Shown: positions 48,299 to 56,644, counted from the first letter of the stretch. The stretch is DNA of 64,000 bases from Patulibacter americanus DSM 16676 (GCF_000420025.1 NZ_ATUD01000015.1:1-64000), one strand, 5' to 3'. Numbers and translations: made by a program. The notes: generated by a model from the letters alone, not told the origin.

Positions 48299-48754
48299 TC
48301 AGGTCGGCGGCGGCCCCTGCGGCCACGTGCCGCGGAGGACCACGTCGTGCCCGGTCAGCTCAAGGCCGAGCCGGCGGGCGACGGCGGCGATGGCCGCCTC
48401 GAGGTCCTCGTCGTGGAACGGCCGCACGGCGCCCGTGCGCTCGTCCACCGCGTGGTGGTGATGGTGCTCCGGGTCGGCGATCTCGAACCGCGCCACCCCG
48501 TCGCGGCCGTCGAGCCGGTGCAGCAGCCCCAGCTCGGAGAGCTCCTCGACGACCCGGTAGACCGTGGCGATCGACGCGGCGCGGCCGTCGCGGGACAGCG
48601 CCGCGATCTCCGCCGCCGTGAGCAGGCACTGACCCTCGCGGGCCAGGGTCTCGACCACGGCGGTCCGGGCGGCGCCGGCCCGCAGGCCTGCCGCGGTCAT
48701 CCGGGCCGACGCGTGGGCCAGCCAGCGGTCGCGGTCGGCGCCGCCCGCGGTCAC
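48299..48754 (-). CDS. zur: Fur-family regulator, probable zinc uptake regulator
   Basis: A 151-residue Fur-family protein. The DNA-binding part has LRAGAARTAVVETLAREGQCLLTAAEI and IATVYRVVEELSELGLLHRLDG, and the HHHHH run (residues 97-101) with HDEDLEAAIAAVARRLGLE forms the metal-sensing dimer domain. The usual structural CxxC pair after the His run is missing; only Cys43 remains. Its GTG start overlaps the znuA stop (GTGA), linking it to zinc uptake, so Zur is the best assignment. The likely operators are at 50027-50043 and 11505-11523. Confidence 0.85.
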   Translation of the reverse strand: MTAGGADRDRWLAHASARMTAAGLRAGAARTAVVETLAREGQCLLTAAEIAALSRDGRAASIATVYRVVEELSELGLLHRLDGRDGVARFEIADPEHHHHHAVDERTGAVRPFHDEDLEAAIAAVARRLGLELTGHDVVLRGTWPQGPPPT

Positions 48755-49959
48755 CGGGTCGGCGCGGCGTCGCAGCCCTTCGCCTTGCCGGTCAGGCCGC
48801 GGACGACGGCGTCGGCGTTGTGGGCCTCCATGCCGAGGTACGTGTCGCCGTCCGAGCCGTCGGGACCCAGCGTGTCGCCGTAGAGCGTCAGGTCGGACGA
48901 CGCCCCGGTCTCCTTCGCGATCGCGTCGGCGAGCTTCGGGTTGACGGAGGACTCGGGGAAGATCGCCTTGACCTTCTCCGTGCGGATGAGCTTCGTGAGC
49001 CGCGCGACGTCCTGGGCCGAGGGCTGCGCCCGCGTGGTCTGGGACGGGATCGCGGCGCCGACGACCGTGATCTCGTAGCGGTGCGCGAAGTACCCGAAGG
49101 CGTCGTGGCTCGTCACGAGCTTGCGCTCGCCCTTCGGCACGGCCGAGACGCACTGCTCGATCTTCGCGTCGAGGTCCTGCACCTTCGTGAGGTAGGCCGA
49201 GGCGCTCTTGCGGATCGCGTCGGCCGCGCCCGGGTCGGCCTTGACCAGCGCGTCGCGGACGACGCCGACCGCGTGCTCGACGTTCTTGGGGTCGTGCCAC
49301 CAGTGGGCGTCGAACTCGCCGTCGCCGTGGTCGTGCCCCGCGTGCTCCTCCTCCGCCGCGTGCTCCTCCTCGGCGTGGGAGGCCTCCCCTTCGGCGTGGT
49401 CGTGGCCGGCCTCGCCCTCGGCGTGGTCGTGGCCCGCCTCCTCGTCGGCGTGGTCGTGCCCGGCCTCGTCCTCGGCGTGGTCGTGGCCCGCCTCCTCGTC
49501 GTGGGCGTGCTCGCCCTCGCCGGCGAGCTTCGTCGGCACGGTGTCGCCGACCTTCACGAGCTGCGCCTTCGCGCCCGACTGCTTCTGGACGTCGGCGACC
49601 CAGTCGTCGAGGCCCAGGCCCGAGGCGAAGACGACCTTCGCCCCCGCGGTGGCGGTCACGTCGGAGGGGCGCGGCTCGTACTCGTGCGGGTCGGTGTTGG
49701 CCGAGAGGATCTGGTGCACGTCGACGGAGGAGCCGCCGACCTCGCGGACGATGTCGCCGAGCTGCGAGGTCGTGACGACCACGTCGACCGCGTCGCCCGA
49801 CGCGCCGGACGTGCCCGAGGCGTCGTCGCCGGAGCCGCAGCCGGCGAGCACCACGGTGGCCGCGGCGACCGCGAGCGTGGGACGGAGCGCGCGGCGCAGC
49901 GCGGGACGGGAGGAGCCCCGCGACGGGCGGGACGGAGAGGTGCTGAAGGGCTGCGGCAT
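48751..49959 (-). CDS. znuA: Zinc ABC transporter substrate-binding lipoprotein
   Basis: A 402-residue metal-binding lipoprotein of the ZnuA/TroA family. The lipobox LAGC places the lipid on Cys41. Conserved parts are VVTTSQLGDIVREVGG, then PHEYEPRPSD, the zinc region HWWHDPKNV, and LVTSHDAFGYFAHRYEI. Between them lies an acidic His-rich loop with four 9-residue EAGHDHAxx repeats, which gathers zinc in family members. The ATG at 49959 has an AGGA site; an earlier GTG/ATG at 50007 would overlap promoter sequence. No znuB or znuC is in the window, so the permease and ATPase must be encoded elsewhere. Confidence 0.92.
   Translation of the reverse strand: MPQPFSTSPSRPSRGSSRPALRRALRPTLAVAAATVVLAGCGSGDDASGTSGASGDAVDVVVTTSQLGDIVREVGGSSVDVHQILSANTDPHEYEPRPSDVTATAGAKVVFASGLGLDDWVADVQKQSGAKAQLVKVGDTVPTKLAGEGEHAHDEEAGHDHAEDEAGHDHADEEAGHDHAEGEAGHDHAEGEASHAEEEHAAEEEHAGHDHGDGEFDAHWWHDPKNVEHAVGVVRDALVKADPGAADAIRKSASAYLTKVQDLDAKIEQCVSAVPKGERKLVTSHDAFGYFAHRYEITVVGAAIPSQTTRAQPSAQDVARLTKLIRTEKVKAIFPESSVNPKLADAIAKETGASSDLTLYGDTLGPDGSDGDTYLGMEAHNADAVVRGLTGKAKGCDAAPTR
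49391..49498. repeat. Four tandem 27-bp repeats inside znuA
   Basis: Four copies (49391-49417, 49418-49444, 49445-49471, 49472-49498), each starting TCGGCGTGGTCGTG on the plus strand, differ at only a few bases. They encode the EAGHDHAxx units of the zinc-gathering loop. The in-frame 27-bp length means copy-number changes would alter zinc capacity without breaking the protein. Confidence 0.85.
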
Positions 49960-50026
49960 GCTGGTCCTGACGACGAAGAGGGGGCGCGGGAAGCGGCCGA
50001 ACCACACCCGCGTCGCCTCAGTCTAC

Positions 50027-50043
50027 CTGAGAGTGGATCTCAT
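50027..50043. promoter_or_regulatory. Candidate Zur box upstream of znuA
   Basis: CTGAGAGTGGATCTCAT carries the same TGAGA-N5-TCTCA symmetry as the rpmB site at 11506-11522, sharing 11 of 17 positions. It lies 68 nt before the chosen znuA ATG, where an operator over the promoter is expected. The region around it (CTACCTGAGAGTGG..CATCATTGCC) is AT-richer than the surroundings. Confidence 0.65.
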
Positions 50044-50095
50044 CATTGCCGACCTATGATGCCCGCCGCCGACGCGCCGGCCGTCCGGCCCGCCG

Positions 50096-50118
50096 CCCGC
50101 GGGGTGGCACCCCGCGGG
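50096..50118. repeat. 23-bp palindrome in the znuA upstream region
   Basis: CCCGCGGGGTG and CACCCCGCGGG flank a single G, an 11-bp perfect inverted repeat. It lies between the divergent znuA operon and the unknown gene at 50194. It could be an operator or, as RNA on the plus strand, a leader hairpin; no gene ends here, so a terminator is less likely. Confidence 0.5.
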
Positions 50119-50193
50119 ACGGCGGACACGCTCTCGGAAGATCATCCGATCGGACTATCGTGCGGTGCACGCAGGGCCCCGATACTCGTTGTG

Positions 50194-50664
50194 ATGGCAG
50201 ACGCGAACGGATACCAGGAGCCCGCGACGTCGCCCCGGAACGAGCACCTGGCGGACCGCATCACGGAGGAGATCGTGCAGCTCCTCTACGTCGTACGGCA
50301 GGACCTGTGCGAGCTGGGTCATCCCGACCCGGACCTCGCCGCGGGCGCCCGCTGCCGCACCTCGCAGGCCATCGCGGGCCTGTTCGAGGTCGCGGAGGAG
50401 CTCCGCGGATGCCCCGCCGGCATCCCCCGCCACGCGGAGCACGAGGACGTGCGGCGGCGCGCCCTCGCCGGCCGCACCGCCGCGCAGATCCGCCTGGACG
50501 ACGCGCTCGCGCTCTGCCGGGACCCGCGGCCGTCCACCGTGCGCAGCGGCGCTCTGGGCGCCGTGCTGCCGGACCCCCGGGCGCGGCGCGCCGGCGCCGG
50601 CCGGGCCCAGCCGGGCCGGGCGTCGCGCGGCTCCACCGCCGCGTCCGCGAACACGGCCGCCTAG
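50194..50664 (+). CDS. Unknown cysteine-containing protein
   Basis: A 156-residue soluble protein of unknown family. The first ~110 residues look helical (LADRITEEIVQLLYVVRQDL, CRTSQAIAGLFEVAEELRGC, RTAAQIRLDDALALCRD) with four cysteines; the tail is low-complexity Ala/Arg/Gly. It is divergent from znuA, sharing the 150-nt region with the Zur box candidate, so zinc control is possible. The start could be the ATG at 50194 or the adjacent GTG. Confidence 0.6.
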   Translation: MADANGYQEPATSPRNEHLADRITEEIVQLLYVVRQDLCELGHPDPDLAAGARCRTSQAIAGLFEVAEELRGCPAGIPRHAEHEDVRRRALAGRTAAQIRLDDALALCRDPRPSTVRSGALGAVLPDPRARRAGAGRAQPGRASRGSTAASANTAA

Positions 50665-50741
50665 AGACACGGCCGCCGGGTCGCCCGCCGCGCCCGAGGC
50701 CGACCCCACGGCCCCTCCCGGGCAGCGCGGACGGCGCGGCC

Positions 50742-52280
50742 TCAGCCCACGAGCCCGGCGAGGGCGTCCCCCTCGCGGGCGAAGAGCCCGGCCAGGATGC
50801 CCTCCACCACACGCAGCACGTCGGCGTCCGGGGCGACGCTGGCCGCGAAGCTCGACAGGTAGAGCAGGTTCTTGAAGAAGAGCACGAGCTCCTTCGGCAT
50901 CACGAACCCACCGGAGGCCAGGGTCCGCAGCAGCCGGCCCAGCGTGTCCCCGAGCCGGTCGAAGGTGACCTCGCCGTCCGTGCGGGCGTCGAGCCGCGAG
51001 ACGTCCTCCTGCAGCCGCGCGACGAGGGCCTCGACGTCGGCGTCGGCCCCGATCGCCCCGAAGGTCCGCATCGCCTCGACCTGCCCGCGGGCGTCCGAGG
51101 CCGCGAACGCGACGAGGAACCGCACGAGCCCGGCCCGCTGCGCGGCGTCCAGCCGGCCGCACATGCCGAAGTCGACCATGGAGAACGTCTCCCCGTCCAC
51201 GAGCACGTTGCCCGCGTGCAGGTCGCCGTGGAAGAGCCCGTGCACGAGCGTCGCCTCGAGCACGCTGCGCACGCCGACCTCGAGCAGCCGCTCCCCGTGG
51301 GCGCCGAGCTCGGCCGCCGGGGGCAGGCGCGCATAGGACACGCCGGCCACGTGCTCCATGACCAGCAGCCGCTCCGTGACCATCCCCGGGATCGGCCGCG
51401 GCACGCGCACGTGGCCCGCGCCGAGGTCCTCGAGCACGGCGATGCTCTCCACGAGGTTCGCGGCCTCGAGCCGGAAGTCGAGCTCCTCGAGCGTGAGCTG
51501 CGCGAAGAGCTGGACGAAGCCGGGCAGGTTCGCCGCGCGGGCCCCCGAGTGCAGCCGGTCCGCGGCGGCGCAGACGAGTGCGAGGGCCTCGATGTCGGCG
51601 CGGAAGCGCTCCCGCAGGTCCGGTCGGCGCACCTTGACGACGACCTCGGTGCCGTCCGCCAGCGCGCCGCGGTGGACCTGGCCGATCGATCCGGCGGCCA
51701 GCGGCTCGGCGTCGAACCGGGCCAGGGCCCCGAGGTCGCCGCCCAGCTCGCGGCGGACGACCCCCTCGGCGACGCCGGGCGCCAGCGGCGGCGCCTCGTC
51801 GCGACACCACGCGAAGGCGTCGACCCACTCGTCAGGCAGCAGGCCGCGGGCGCTCGCCACGAACTGCCCGAGCTTCACGTACGCCGGCCCGCCCGCGCGC
51901 ACGAGCCGCTCCGCGCGGGCCAGGGTGCCCGCGCTCGTGTCGGGCGGTGCGACGGGGAGCCCGACCGCGGTGGCACCGGCGGAGAGCAGCGCGAAGGGCG
52001 CGTCGGGCGCCGCGGTGCGGACCACGCGCCAGGCGGTCCCGGCGAGGCTGCCGACCGTGTCGGACCACAGACGCGGGGCGGCGAGACGGGTGGCCTCGGC
52101 TGCGAGCTGCGGGCGTCGCCTGGCCGCCTCCGCCTGCCACGCCAACGCGGCCACGGGAAGGCCCTCGCGCCCGGCCAGCCGGGCCGAGGCGCGCAGCAGC
52201 GGCCCGCGCGGCGGCAGCGGCGGCGCCGGGCGCCCCGCGTCGCGACGCGCGCCGGCAGGGGCGGGAGGAGCACCGGTCAT
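50742..52280 (-). CDS. AarF/UbiB (ABC1) family atypical kinase
   Basis: A 512-residue protein of the AarF/ABC1/UbiB family. The family-specific KxGQ motif appears as GPAYVKLGQFVASARGLLP, the Ala-rich nucleotide loop as PLAAGSIGQVHRG, the lysine in VVVKVRRPDL, and the metal site as HGDLHAGNVLV with VDFGMCG. Such proteins support quinone synthesis or lipid homeostasis. It is divergent from the Tim44-like gene, with an 18-bp inverted repeat 15 nt before its ATG. Confidence 0.93.
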   Translation of the reverse strand: MTGAPPAPAGARRDAGRPAPPLPPRGPLLRASARLAGREGLPVAALAWQAEAARRRPQLAAEATRLAAPRLWSDTVGSLAGTAWRVVRTAAPDAPFALLSAGATAVGLPVAPPDTSAGTLARAERLVRAGGPAYVKLGQFVASARGLLPDEWVDAFAWCRDEAPPLAPGVAEGVVRRELGGDLGALARFDAEPLAAGSIGQVHRGALADGTEVVVKVRRPDLRERFRADIEALALVCAAADRLHSGARAANLPGFVQLFAQLTLEELDFRLEAANLVESIAVLEDLGAGHVRVPRPIPGMVTERLLVMEHVAGVSYARLPPAAELGAHGERLLEVGVRSVLEATLVHGLFHGDLHAGNVLVDGETFSMVDFGMCGRLDAAQRAGLVRFLVAFAASDARGQVEAMRTFGAIGADADVEALVARLQEDVSRLDARTDGEVTFDRLGDTLGRLLRTLASGGFVMPKELVLFFKNLLYLSSFAASVAPDADVLRVVEGILAGLFAREGDALAGLVG

Positions 52281-52294
52281 CGTCCGAGCATCCT

Positions 52295-52312
52295 AGTGCA
52301 CGGGTGTGCACT
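52295..52312. promoter_or_regulatory. 18-bp inverted repeat before the AarF gene
   Basis: AGTGCAC (52295-52301) and GTGCACT (52306-52312) are perfect complements around GGGT. It lies 15 nt before the AarF ATG and 90 nt before the divergent Tim44-like gene, where a repressor or small operator would act. No dedicated regulator gene is adjacent. Confidence 0.5.
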
Positions 52313-52401
52313 GTGTGACGTCGACCCGCCCGTCGTCCGACCGTCGTGGCGGGCGAACGCTCCTAAGGGGCGCACGGAGACGCGCATCGTGGCATCCTCG
52401 G

Positions 52402-53721
52402 ATGATGCTGGCCGCACTGCTCACCCATCCCGCGGTCCTGGCGCTGGCGGGCCGAGGCTCGGGCCGCTTCAGCGGCGGGGGCAGCTCCGGCGGGGGCTTC
52501 GGCAGCGGCCGACGCACCGGCGGCGGCGGCGGGTTCTTCTTCATCCCCATTGGCGGTGGCGGGGGCCTCCTGGTCCTCATCCTCATCGTCGTCGTGCTGA
52601 TGGTCGTCCTGCCGATGATCTTCCGCGCGATGAACTCGGCCGCCGCCTCGGGCCAGCGCCGCAGCAGCGGCCGTCAGCGCGCCCAGCGCGAGGCCGAGGT
52701 GCTCCCGCAGGCCATGGAGGCCGCCGAGGACGACGCGGCGTTCGACCCCGACGACCTCAAGGCCGCCGCCGCCGGTCTCGTGGTCGACACGCAGGACGCC
52801 TGGGACGAAGGCGACCGCACGCGGTTGGCCCGGCTCGTCGGCCCGGACCTGCTGCGCGAGTGGACGCGCCGGCTCGACGACTTCGAGAGCCGCGGCTGGC
52901 AGTCGCACTCCCGCGTGGTCTCGACGCCCGAGGTGCGCATCGTCAACGTGGTCAACCACGCCGCCGACGAGGACGACCGCGTCGTCGTGCACGTGCAGGC
53001 CCGGGCCCAGAGCTGGGTCGACACCCGCTGGGGCCAGCGCATGTTCGAGGAGGGCGCCGTCGACGAGAACATCGTGCTCTCGCAGTACTGGACCCTCGGC
53101 AAGCGCGACGGCCGCTGGATCCTGCTCTCGATCGAGGAGGACGGCGAGGGGGACCACAACCTGATGGCCCCGGTCGTCGCCCGGCCCGACATGGACCCGA
53201 CGCTCGCCGACCGGTCGCGCACCGAGATCGCGGTGGCGGACCGCACCGACCTCGAGACGCTCACCGAGCTGATCCCGGCCTCGCTCTCCGACGACGCCCG
53301 CGCGACCGCGCTGGACCTCTCCCTCGTGGACGACCGCTTCAGCCCGGACGTGCTGACCGTGGCGGTCCGCCGCGCGGTCGCCGCCTGGACGACGGCGATC
53401 GACGGCCCGGACGCCGGCCTCGAGGAGGTCGCCACCCAGGACGCCGTGCGCCGCCTGCTCTACGCCGACACCCGCGGCGACGTCCGCACGGTCGTCCGCG
53501 GCCCGCGCATCGACGAGGTCGTCATCGAGCGCGTGATCGGCGAGAGCTCGCCGCCCCGCATCGAGGTCGCCGTGCAGTACCACGGCCGCTGGTACCGCGA
53601 GGACCGCGACACGCAGACGATCGTCGAGGGCTCCCGCACGAAGGAGCAGGCCCGCGCCGAGCGCTGGACCTTCGCGCTGACGGACGACACCGACGTCGTC
53701 TGGCAGCTCGTCGCGGCCTAG
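52402..53721 (+). CDS. Tim44-like domain membrane protein
   Basis: A 439-residue protein. A Gly/Ser-rich start (GSGRFSGGGSSGGGFGSGRR) precedes one membrane helix (about 55-75, LLVLILIVVVLMVVLPMIF). The long part after it has a Tim44-like region: DTQDAWDEGDRTRLARLVGPDLLREWTRRL, VNVVNHAADEDDRVVVHVQARA and FEEGAVDENIVLSQYWTLGKRDGRWIL. The last ~180 residues hold a second alpha+beta unit. Bacterial Tim44-like proteins are poorly known. A tandem terminator follows the gene. Confidence 0.8.
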   Translation: MMLAALLTHPAVLALAGRGSGRFSGGGSSGGGFGSGRRTGGGGGFFFIPIGGGGGLLVLILIVVVLMVVLPMIFRAMNSAAASGQRRSSGRQRAQREAEVLPQAMEAAEDDAAFDPDDLKAAAAGLVVDTQDAWDEGDRTRLARLVGPDLLREWTRRLDDFESRGWQSHSRVVSTPEVRIVNVVNHAADEDDRVVVHVQARAQSWVDTRWGQRMFEEGAVDENIVLSQYWTLGKRDGRWILLSIEEDGEGDHNLMAPVVARPDMDPTLADRSRTEIAVADRTDLETLTELIPASLSDDARATALDLSLVDDRFSPDVLTVAVRRAVAAWTTAIDGPDAGLEEVATQDAVRRLLYADTRGDVRTVVRGPRIDEVVIERVIGESSPPRIEVAVQYHGRWYREDRDTQTIVEGSRTKEQARAERWTFALTDDTDVVWQLVAA

Positions 53722-53732
53722 GCCCGGCGCGC

Positions 53733-53786
53733 GGACCCCGGCCCGGCCGGGGTCCGGCACCGCGGTCCGGCACGCGCCGGACCGCG
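53733..53786. terminator. Two tandem terminator hairpins
   Basis: First stem: 10 bp, GGACCCCGGC (53733-53742) with GCCGGGGTCC (53746-53755), loop CCG. Second: 11 bp, CGCGGTCCGGC (53761-53771) with GCCGGACCGCG (53776-53786), loop ACGC. They lie between the convergent Tim44-like and lipoprotein genes (stops 53721 and 53830) and should end both transcripts. Confidence 0.8.
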
Positions 53787-53829
53787 TCGCCCGCGGGTGC
53801 GGGCGGCACCCCTCCGCAGGACCCGGGCT

Positions 53830-54402
53830 TCAGCCCGCGGGCGTCGTGGCCGTACCGGCCGGCGGAGCGGGGGGCGTGTCGTCGACCTCGACGAGCTGCT
53901 TCTCGCCCCGGTCGATCCGCCACTCCGAGTCCACGGTGCCGCCTACGGTGTCCTGGCTCGCCGCGGTGTCCTGGTCCAGCTGCTGCGCCGTCAGGCGCAC
54001 GAGACGGAACGTGAACGGCGGGTTCTTGCCGCGCCGGGCCGTCACGACCGCCCGGTCCTCCGTCTGCGAGACGGTCTCGTAGATCAGGTCGGTGCTCGCG
54101 CGGCCGGCGTCGTCCGTGGACGAGTACGGCCCCGGCATGGAGCTGACGGAGTTGTTCAGCGCCTGACGGCACGAGCCGGCCGGGCCGGCGTCGAGCCGCT
54201 CCCGGGCCGCCACGCTGAGCAGCGAGCACGCGCGCTGGCCGTTGGCCTGGCCGATCGCCGCGTTCAGGAGCTGGTTGACGGCGCCGCGGGGGTCGTCCGG
54301 GCCGTACTTGCCGGCCTGCCCGCAGCCCGTGACGCCGGCGGCGAGCACGCCGCCCACGACGAGGGTCGTCGCCGCGCGGCGGAGCGCACCCGGGCCGCTC
54401 AC
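53830..54402 (-). CDS. Unknown lipoprotein
   Basis: A 190-residue protein with a GTG start. The signal peptide ends in the lipobox VTGC (VLAAGVTGCGQAG). The rest shows AVNQLLNAAIGQANGQRACSLLS, then YETVSQTEDRAVVTARRG and a Pro/Thr-rich tail; this layout resembles small SnoaL/NTF2-like lipoproteins of actinobacteria, but I cannot assign a family. It overlaps the nitroreductase stop by 4 nt and is the last gene of a three-gene unit. Confidence 0.7.
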   Translation of the reverse strand: MSGPGALRRAATTLVVGGVLAAGVTGCGQAGKYGPDDPRGAVNQLLNAAIGQANGQRACSLLSVAARERLDAGPAGSCRQALNNSVSSMPGPYSSTDDAGRASTDLIYETVSQTEDRAVVTARRGKNPPFTFRLVRLTAQQLDQDTAASQDTVGGTVDSEWRIDRGEKQLVEVDDTPPAPPAGTATTPAG

Positions 54403-54944
54403 GGCAGGAACTCCAGGATCTGGTCGACGGGCCGCCGCTCGGGCGTGCGCACGTCCTGGCGCGGCGGCCCGAGGTGGATGAGCCCGAGGGCGTTCTCCTC
54501 CTCCGGCAGGCCGACGGCCTCGCGACCCTTCGGCTGCAGCAGCGTCTCGGGGGTCCGCCAGTAGCCGGCCAGACCGCGCGCGTGGGCGGCGAGCAGCAGC
54601 CCGTAGACGGCCGCGGCTGCGGCGTCGCGGTCCTCCTGCGCCACCCGCGGGTCGTCGTCGATCACCACGGAGGCCACGATCAGCGTCGGCGCGCGGTCGT
54701 ACTTGCGGGCCTTGTCGGCGGGGCCGGCGTCCTTCAGCGCCTGCAGCGCCTGGGGACCGAGCACCCGGAACCGCCAGGGCTCCGTGAGGTGATGGTTGGG
54801 CGCCCACCGCGCGAGCTCGACGAGCTCGGCGATCGTCGCCCGGTCGACGGGGGTGTCCCCGTAGGCCTTGTGGGTGCGGCGGCCGCGCAGCGCCTCGACG
54901 AGGCCCATCGCGGCCGGGTCCGTGCCGGAGGGGCCGCCGGTCAC
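54399..54944 (-). CDS. Nitroreductase-family protein
   Basis: A 181-residue FMN-dependent nitroreductase-fold protein with a GTG start. ALRGRRTHKAYGDTPVDRATIAELVELARWAPNHHLTEPWRF is the N-terminal landmark (FMN-binding Arg pair and N-x-x-L-x-x-P-W). AVYGLLLAAHARGLAGYWRT and a C-terminal ALGLIHLG fit the rest. Members reduce nitro groups or quinones with NAD(P)H; the substrate is unknown. Both ends overlap neighbours (GTGA), so the unit is translationally coupled. Confidence 0.88.
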   Translation of the reverse strand: MTGGPSGTDPAAMGLVEALRGRRTHKAYGDTPVDRATIAELVELARWAPNHHLTEPWRFRVLGPQALQALKDAGPADKARKYDRAPTLIVASVVIDDDPRVAQEDRDAAAAAVYGLLLAAHARGLAGYWRTPETLLQPKGREAVGLPEEENALGLIHLGPPRQDVRTPERRPVDQILEFLP

Positions 54945-55603
54945 GCCTCGTCCCCGGCGTCCTCGTCCTCGTAGAGCGACTCGCGCGCCAGCTCGCCCCC
55001 GCCCGCGTCGACGAGCACGACCTCGAGCGTGTCGCCGAAGTAGTCGTCCGGGGCCAGCAGGGTGAAGCGGCCGTCGCGGACGGCGCAGCGGTCGACGACG
55101 GTGCCGTCGAGCTCGGCCAGCGCGTGCGCGGCACCGTTCACCAGGGGACGGCCCCACACGAGGGTCATCGCCGCGGTCTCGCCGTCGCCGCGCCACGAGC
55201 CGACGACCGTCTCGCACAGGTCGATGCGCCAGTCGGGGTTGTTCTCCGCCAGCTCGTCCGTGACCTGGGCCTCGCCCGTCAGGTGGCGCGGCTCGCCGGT
55301 CTCGGCGCCCTCGTCCTCGTCGGCGGGCACGAAGCGGACGAAGCCGTAGGCCTCGAGCCCGGTCGACGTGCGCGTGGTGACCGGCGCGAACGTGCGGCCG
55401 TGCCAGGTGCGGTCGGGGTACCACGAGAGCTCGCCGGCCTCGCCGATCCCGTCCTTCTCCGACGGCTCGTCCGGATCGGGCTCGATCAGCTCGACGGCCT
55501 GCAGGAACGCGGCCGCCAGGCTCTCGGCCCAGCGCCCGTAGGGCGCCGTCTCGTGCGGCGGCTCGGCGGCGTAGCGGGGCAGGAAGCGCTCGAGTTCGGG
55601 CAT
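54941..55603 (-). CDS. Unknown acidic protein
   Basis: A 220-residue acidic soluble protein. The first ~80 residues contain RYAAEPPHETAPYGRWAESLAAAF; the middle has TRTSTGLEAYGFVRFVPADED; the last part is beta-rich (GDTLEVVLVDAGGGELARESLYE). I do not recognise the family. It precedes the nitroreductase with a GTGA overlap. The ATG at 55603 is preferred to the GTG at 55609 but has no clear ribosome site. Confidence 0.65.
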   Translation of the reverse strand: MPELERFLPRYAAEPPHETAPYGRWAESLAAAFLQAVELIEPDPDEPSEKDGIGEAGELSWYPDRTWHGRTFAPVTTRTSTGLEAYGFVRFVPADEDEGAETGEPRHLTGEAQVTDELAENNPDWRIDLCETVVGSWRGDGETAAMTLVWGRPLVNGAAHALAELDGTVVDRCAVRDGRFTLLAPDDYFGDTLEVVLVDAGGGELARESLYEDEDAGDEA

Positions 55604-55690
55604 CCGCACGAGTCTACGCGCGGGTCCGCGCGACCTGCGGCACCCGTCGCGGGAGACGCGCCCGGCGTCCCCCGCGGTGACCTCTGCGGC

Positions 55691-56644
55691 CTAGGCGGCG
55701 GGGAGGGCGGCGCGCTCCGCCAGGCGACGCGCGCGGGCGTCGGGGTCCGGCGTCGGGACCGCGTCCAGCAGCGCCCGGGTGTAGGGGTGCGCCGGCTTCG
55801 CGTAGAGCTCCTCCGACGTGGCGAGCTCCACGATCTCGCCCGCGTACATGACGGCCATGCGGTCGCACATGTAGCGGACGACGGAGAGGTCGTGCGCGAT
55901 GAACAGCAGGGACAGGCCCAGGTCCTTCTGCAGCTGGCGCAGGAGGTTCAGGATCTGCGCCTGGATCGACACGTCCAGCGCCGAGACCGGTTCGTCGGCG
56001 ATCAGCAGCTTCGGCCCGAGCGCGATGGCGCGCGCGATGCCGATGCGCTGCCGCTGGCCGCCCGAGAACTCGTGCGGCAGGCGGTTGTAGTGCTCCGGGT
56101 TCAGGCCCACGAGGTCCATGAGCTCCTGGACCTTCTTCTTGCGCTCGCCCTCGCCGGTGGCGATGCCGTGGATGTCGAGCGGCGTGCTGATGATCGAGCC
56201 GATGGTCTGGCGCGGGTTCAGCGACGAGTACGGGTCCTGGAAGACCATCTGCACGTCGCGCCGGAACGGCACGAGCGCCTTGCGGTCCAGCCCGGCGATG
56301 TCCGTGCCGTCGAAGTCGATCTTCCCGCCCGTCGGGTCGAGCAGGCGGCAGATCATCCGGGCCGTCGTGGACTTGCCGCAGCCGGACTCGCCGACGAGGC
56401 CGAACGTCTCACCGCGGCGCACGTCGAAGGACACGCCGTTGACGGCCTTGACCGCGTGGACCTTGCGCTTGACGAACAGGCCCTTCGTGACCGCGAACTC
56501 CTTCTCGAGGCCGCGGACCTGCAGGATGTTGTCGCCCTCGCCGAGGGTGTCGCGGCGGACCGCGGCGACGGTGGTGTCGGCGATCGTCGGGTCGCCGACG
56601 ACGCCCTCGTTGTCGACGACGGGATCGGGTGCGGTGCCGCTCAT
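55691..56644 (-). CDS. oppF: Oligopeptide ABC transporter ATP-binding protein
   Basis: A 317-residue ABC ATPase. Walker A is GLVGESGCGKSTTARMI, the Q-loop is MVFQDPYSSLNPRQTIG, the signature is EFSGGQRQRIGIARAI, Walker B is LLIADEPVSALDVS, and the switch is FIAHDLSVV. The first ~45 residues are acidic and variable. The C-terminal PHPYTRALL-type ending (HPYTRALLDAVPTP) identifies the OppF/DppF group. It overlaps oppD by 4 nt and closes the operon. Confidence 0.94.
   Translation of the reverse strand: MSGTAPDPVVDNEGVVGDPTIADTTVAAVRRDTLGEGDNILQVRGLEKEFAVTKGLFVKRKVHAVKAVNGVSFDVRRGETFGLVGESGCGKSTTARMICRLLDPTGGKIDFDGTDIAGLDRKALVPFRRDVQMVFQDPYSSLNPRQTIGSIISTPLDIHGIATGEGERKKKVQELMDLVGLNPEHYNRLPHEFSGGQRQRIGIARAIALGPKLLIADEPVSALDVSIQAQILNLLRQLQKDLGLSLLFIAHDLSVVRYMCDRMAVMYAGEIVELATSEELYAKPAHPYTRALLDAVPTPDPDARARRLAERAALPAA

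Noticed and set aside
49391-49498. Four regular 27-bp repeats that could suggest a CRISPR-like array
   Set aside because: They are directly adjacent with no spacers and are in frame within znuA, coding for the His-rich loop.
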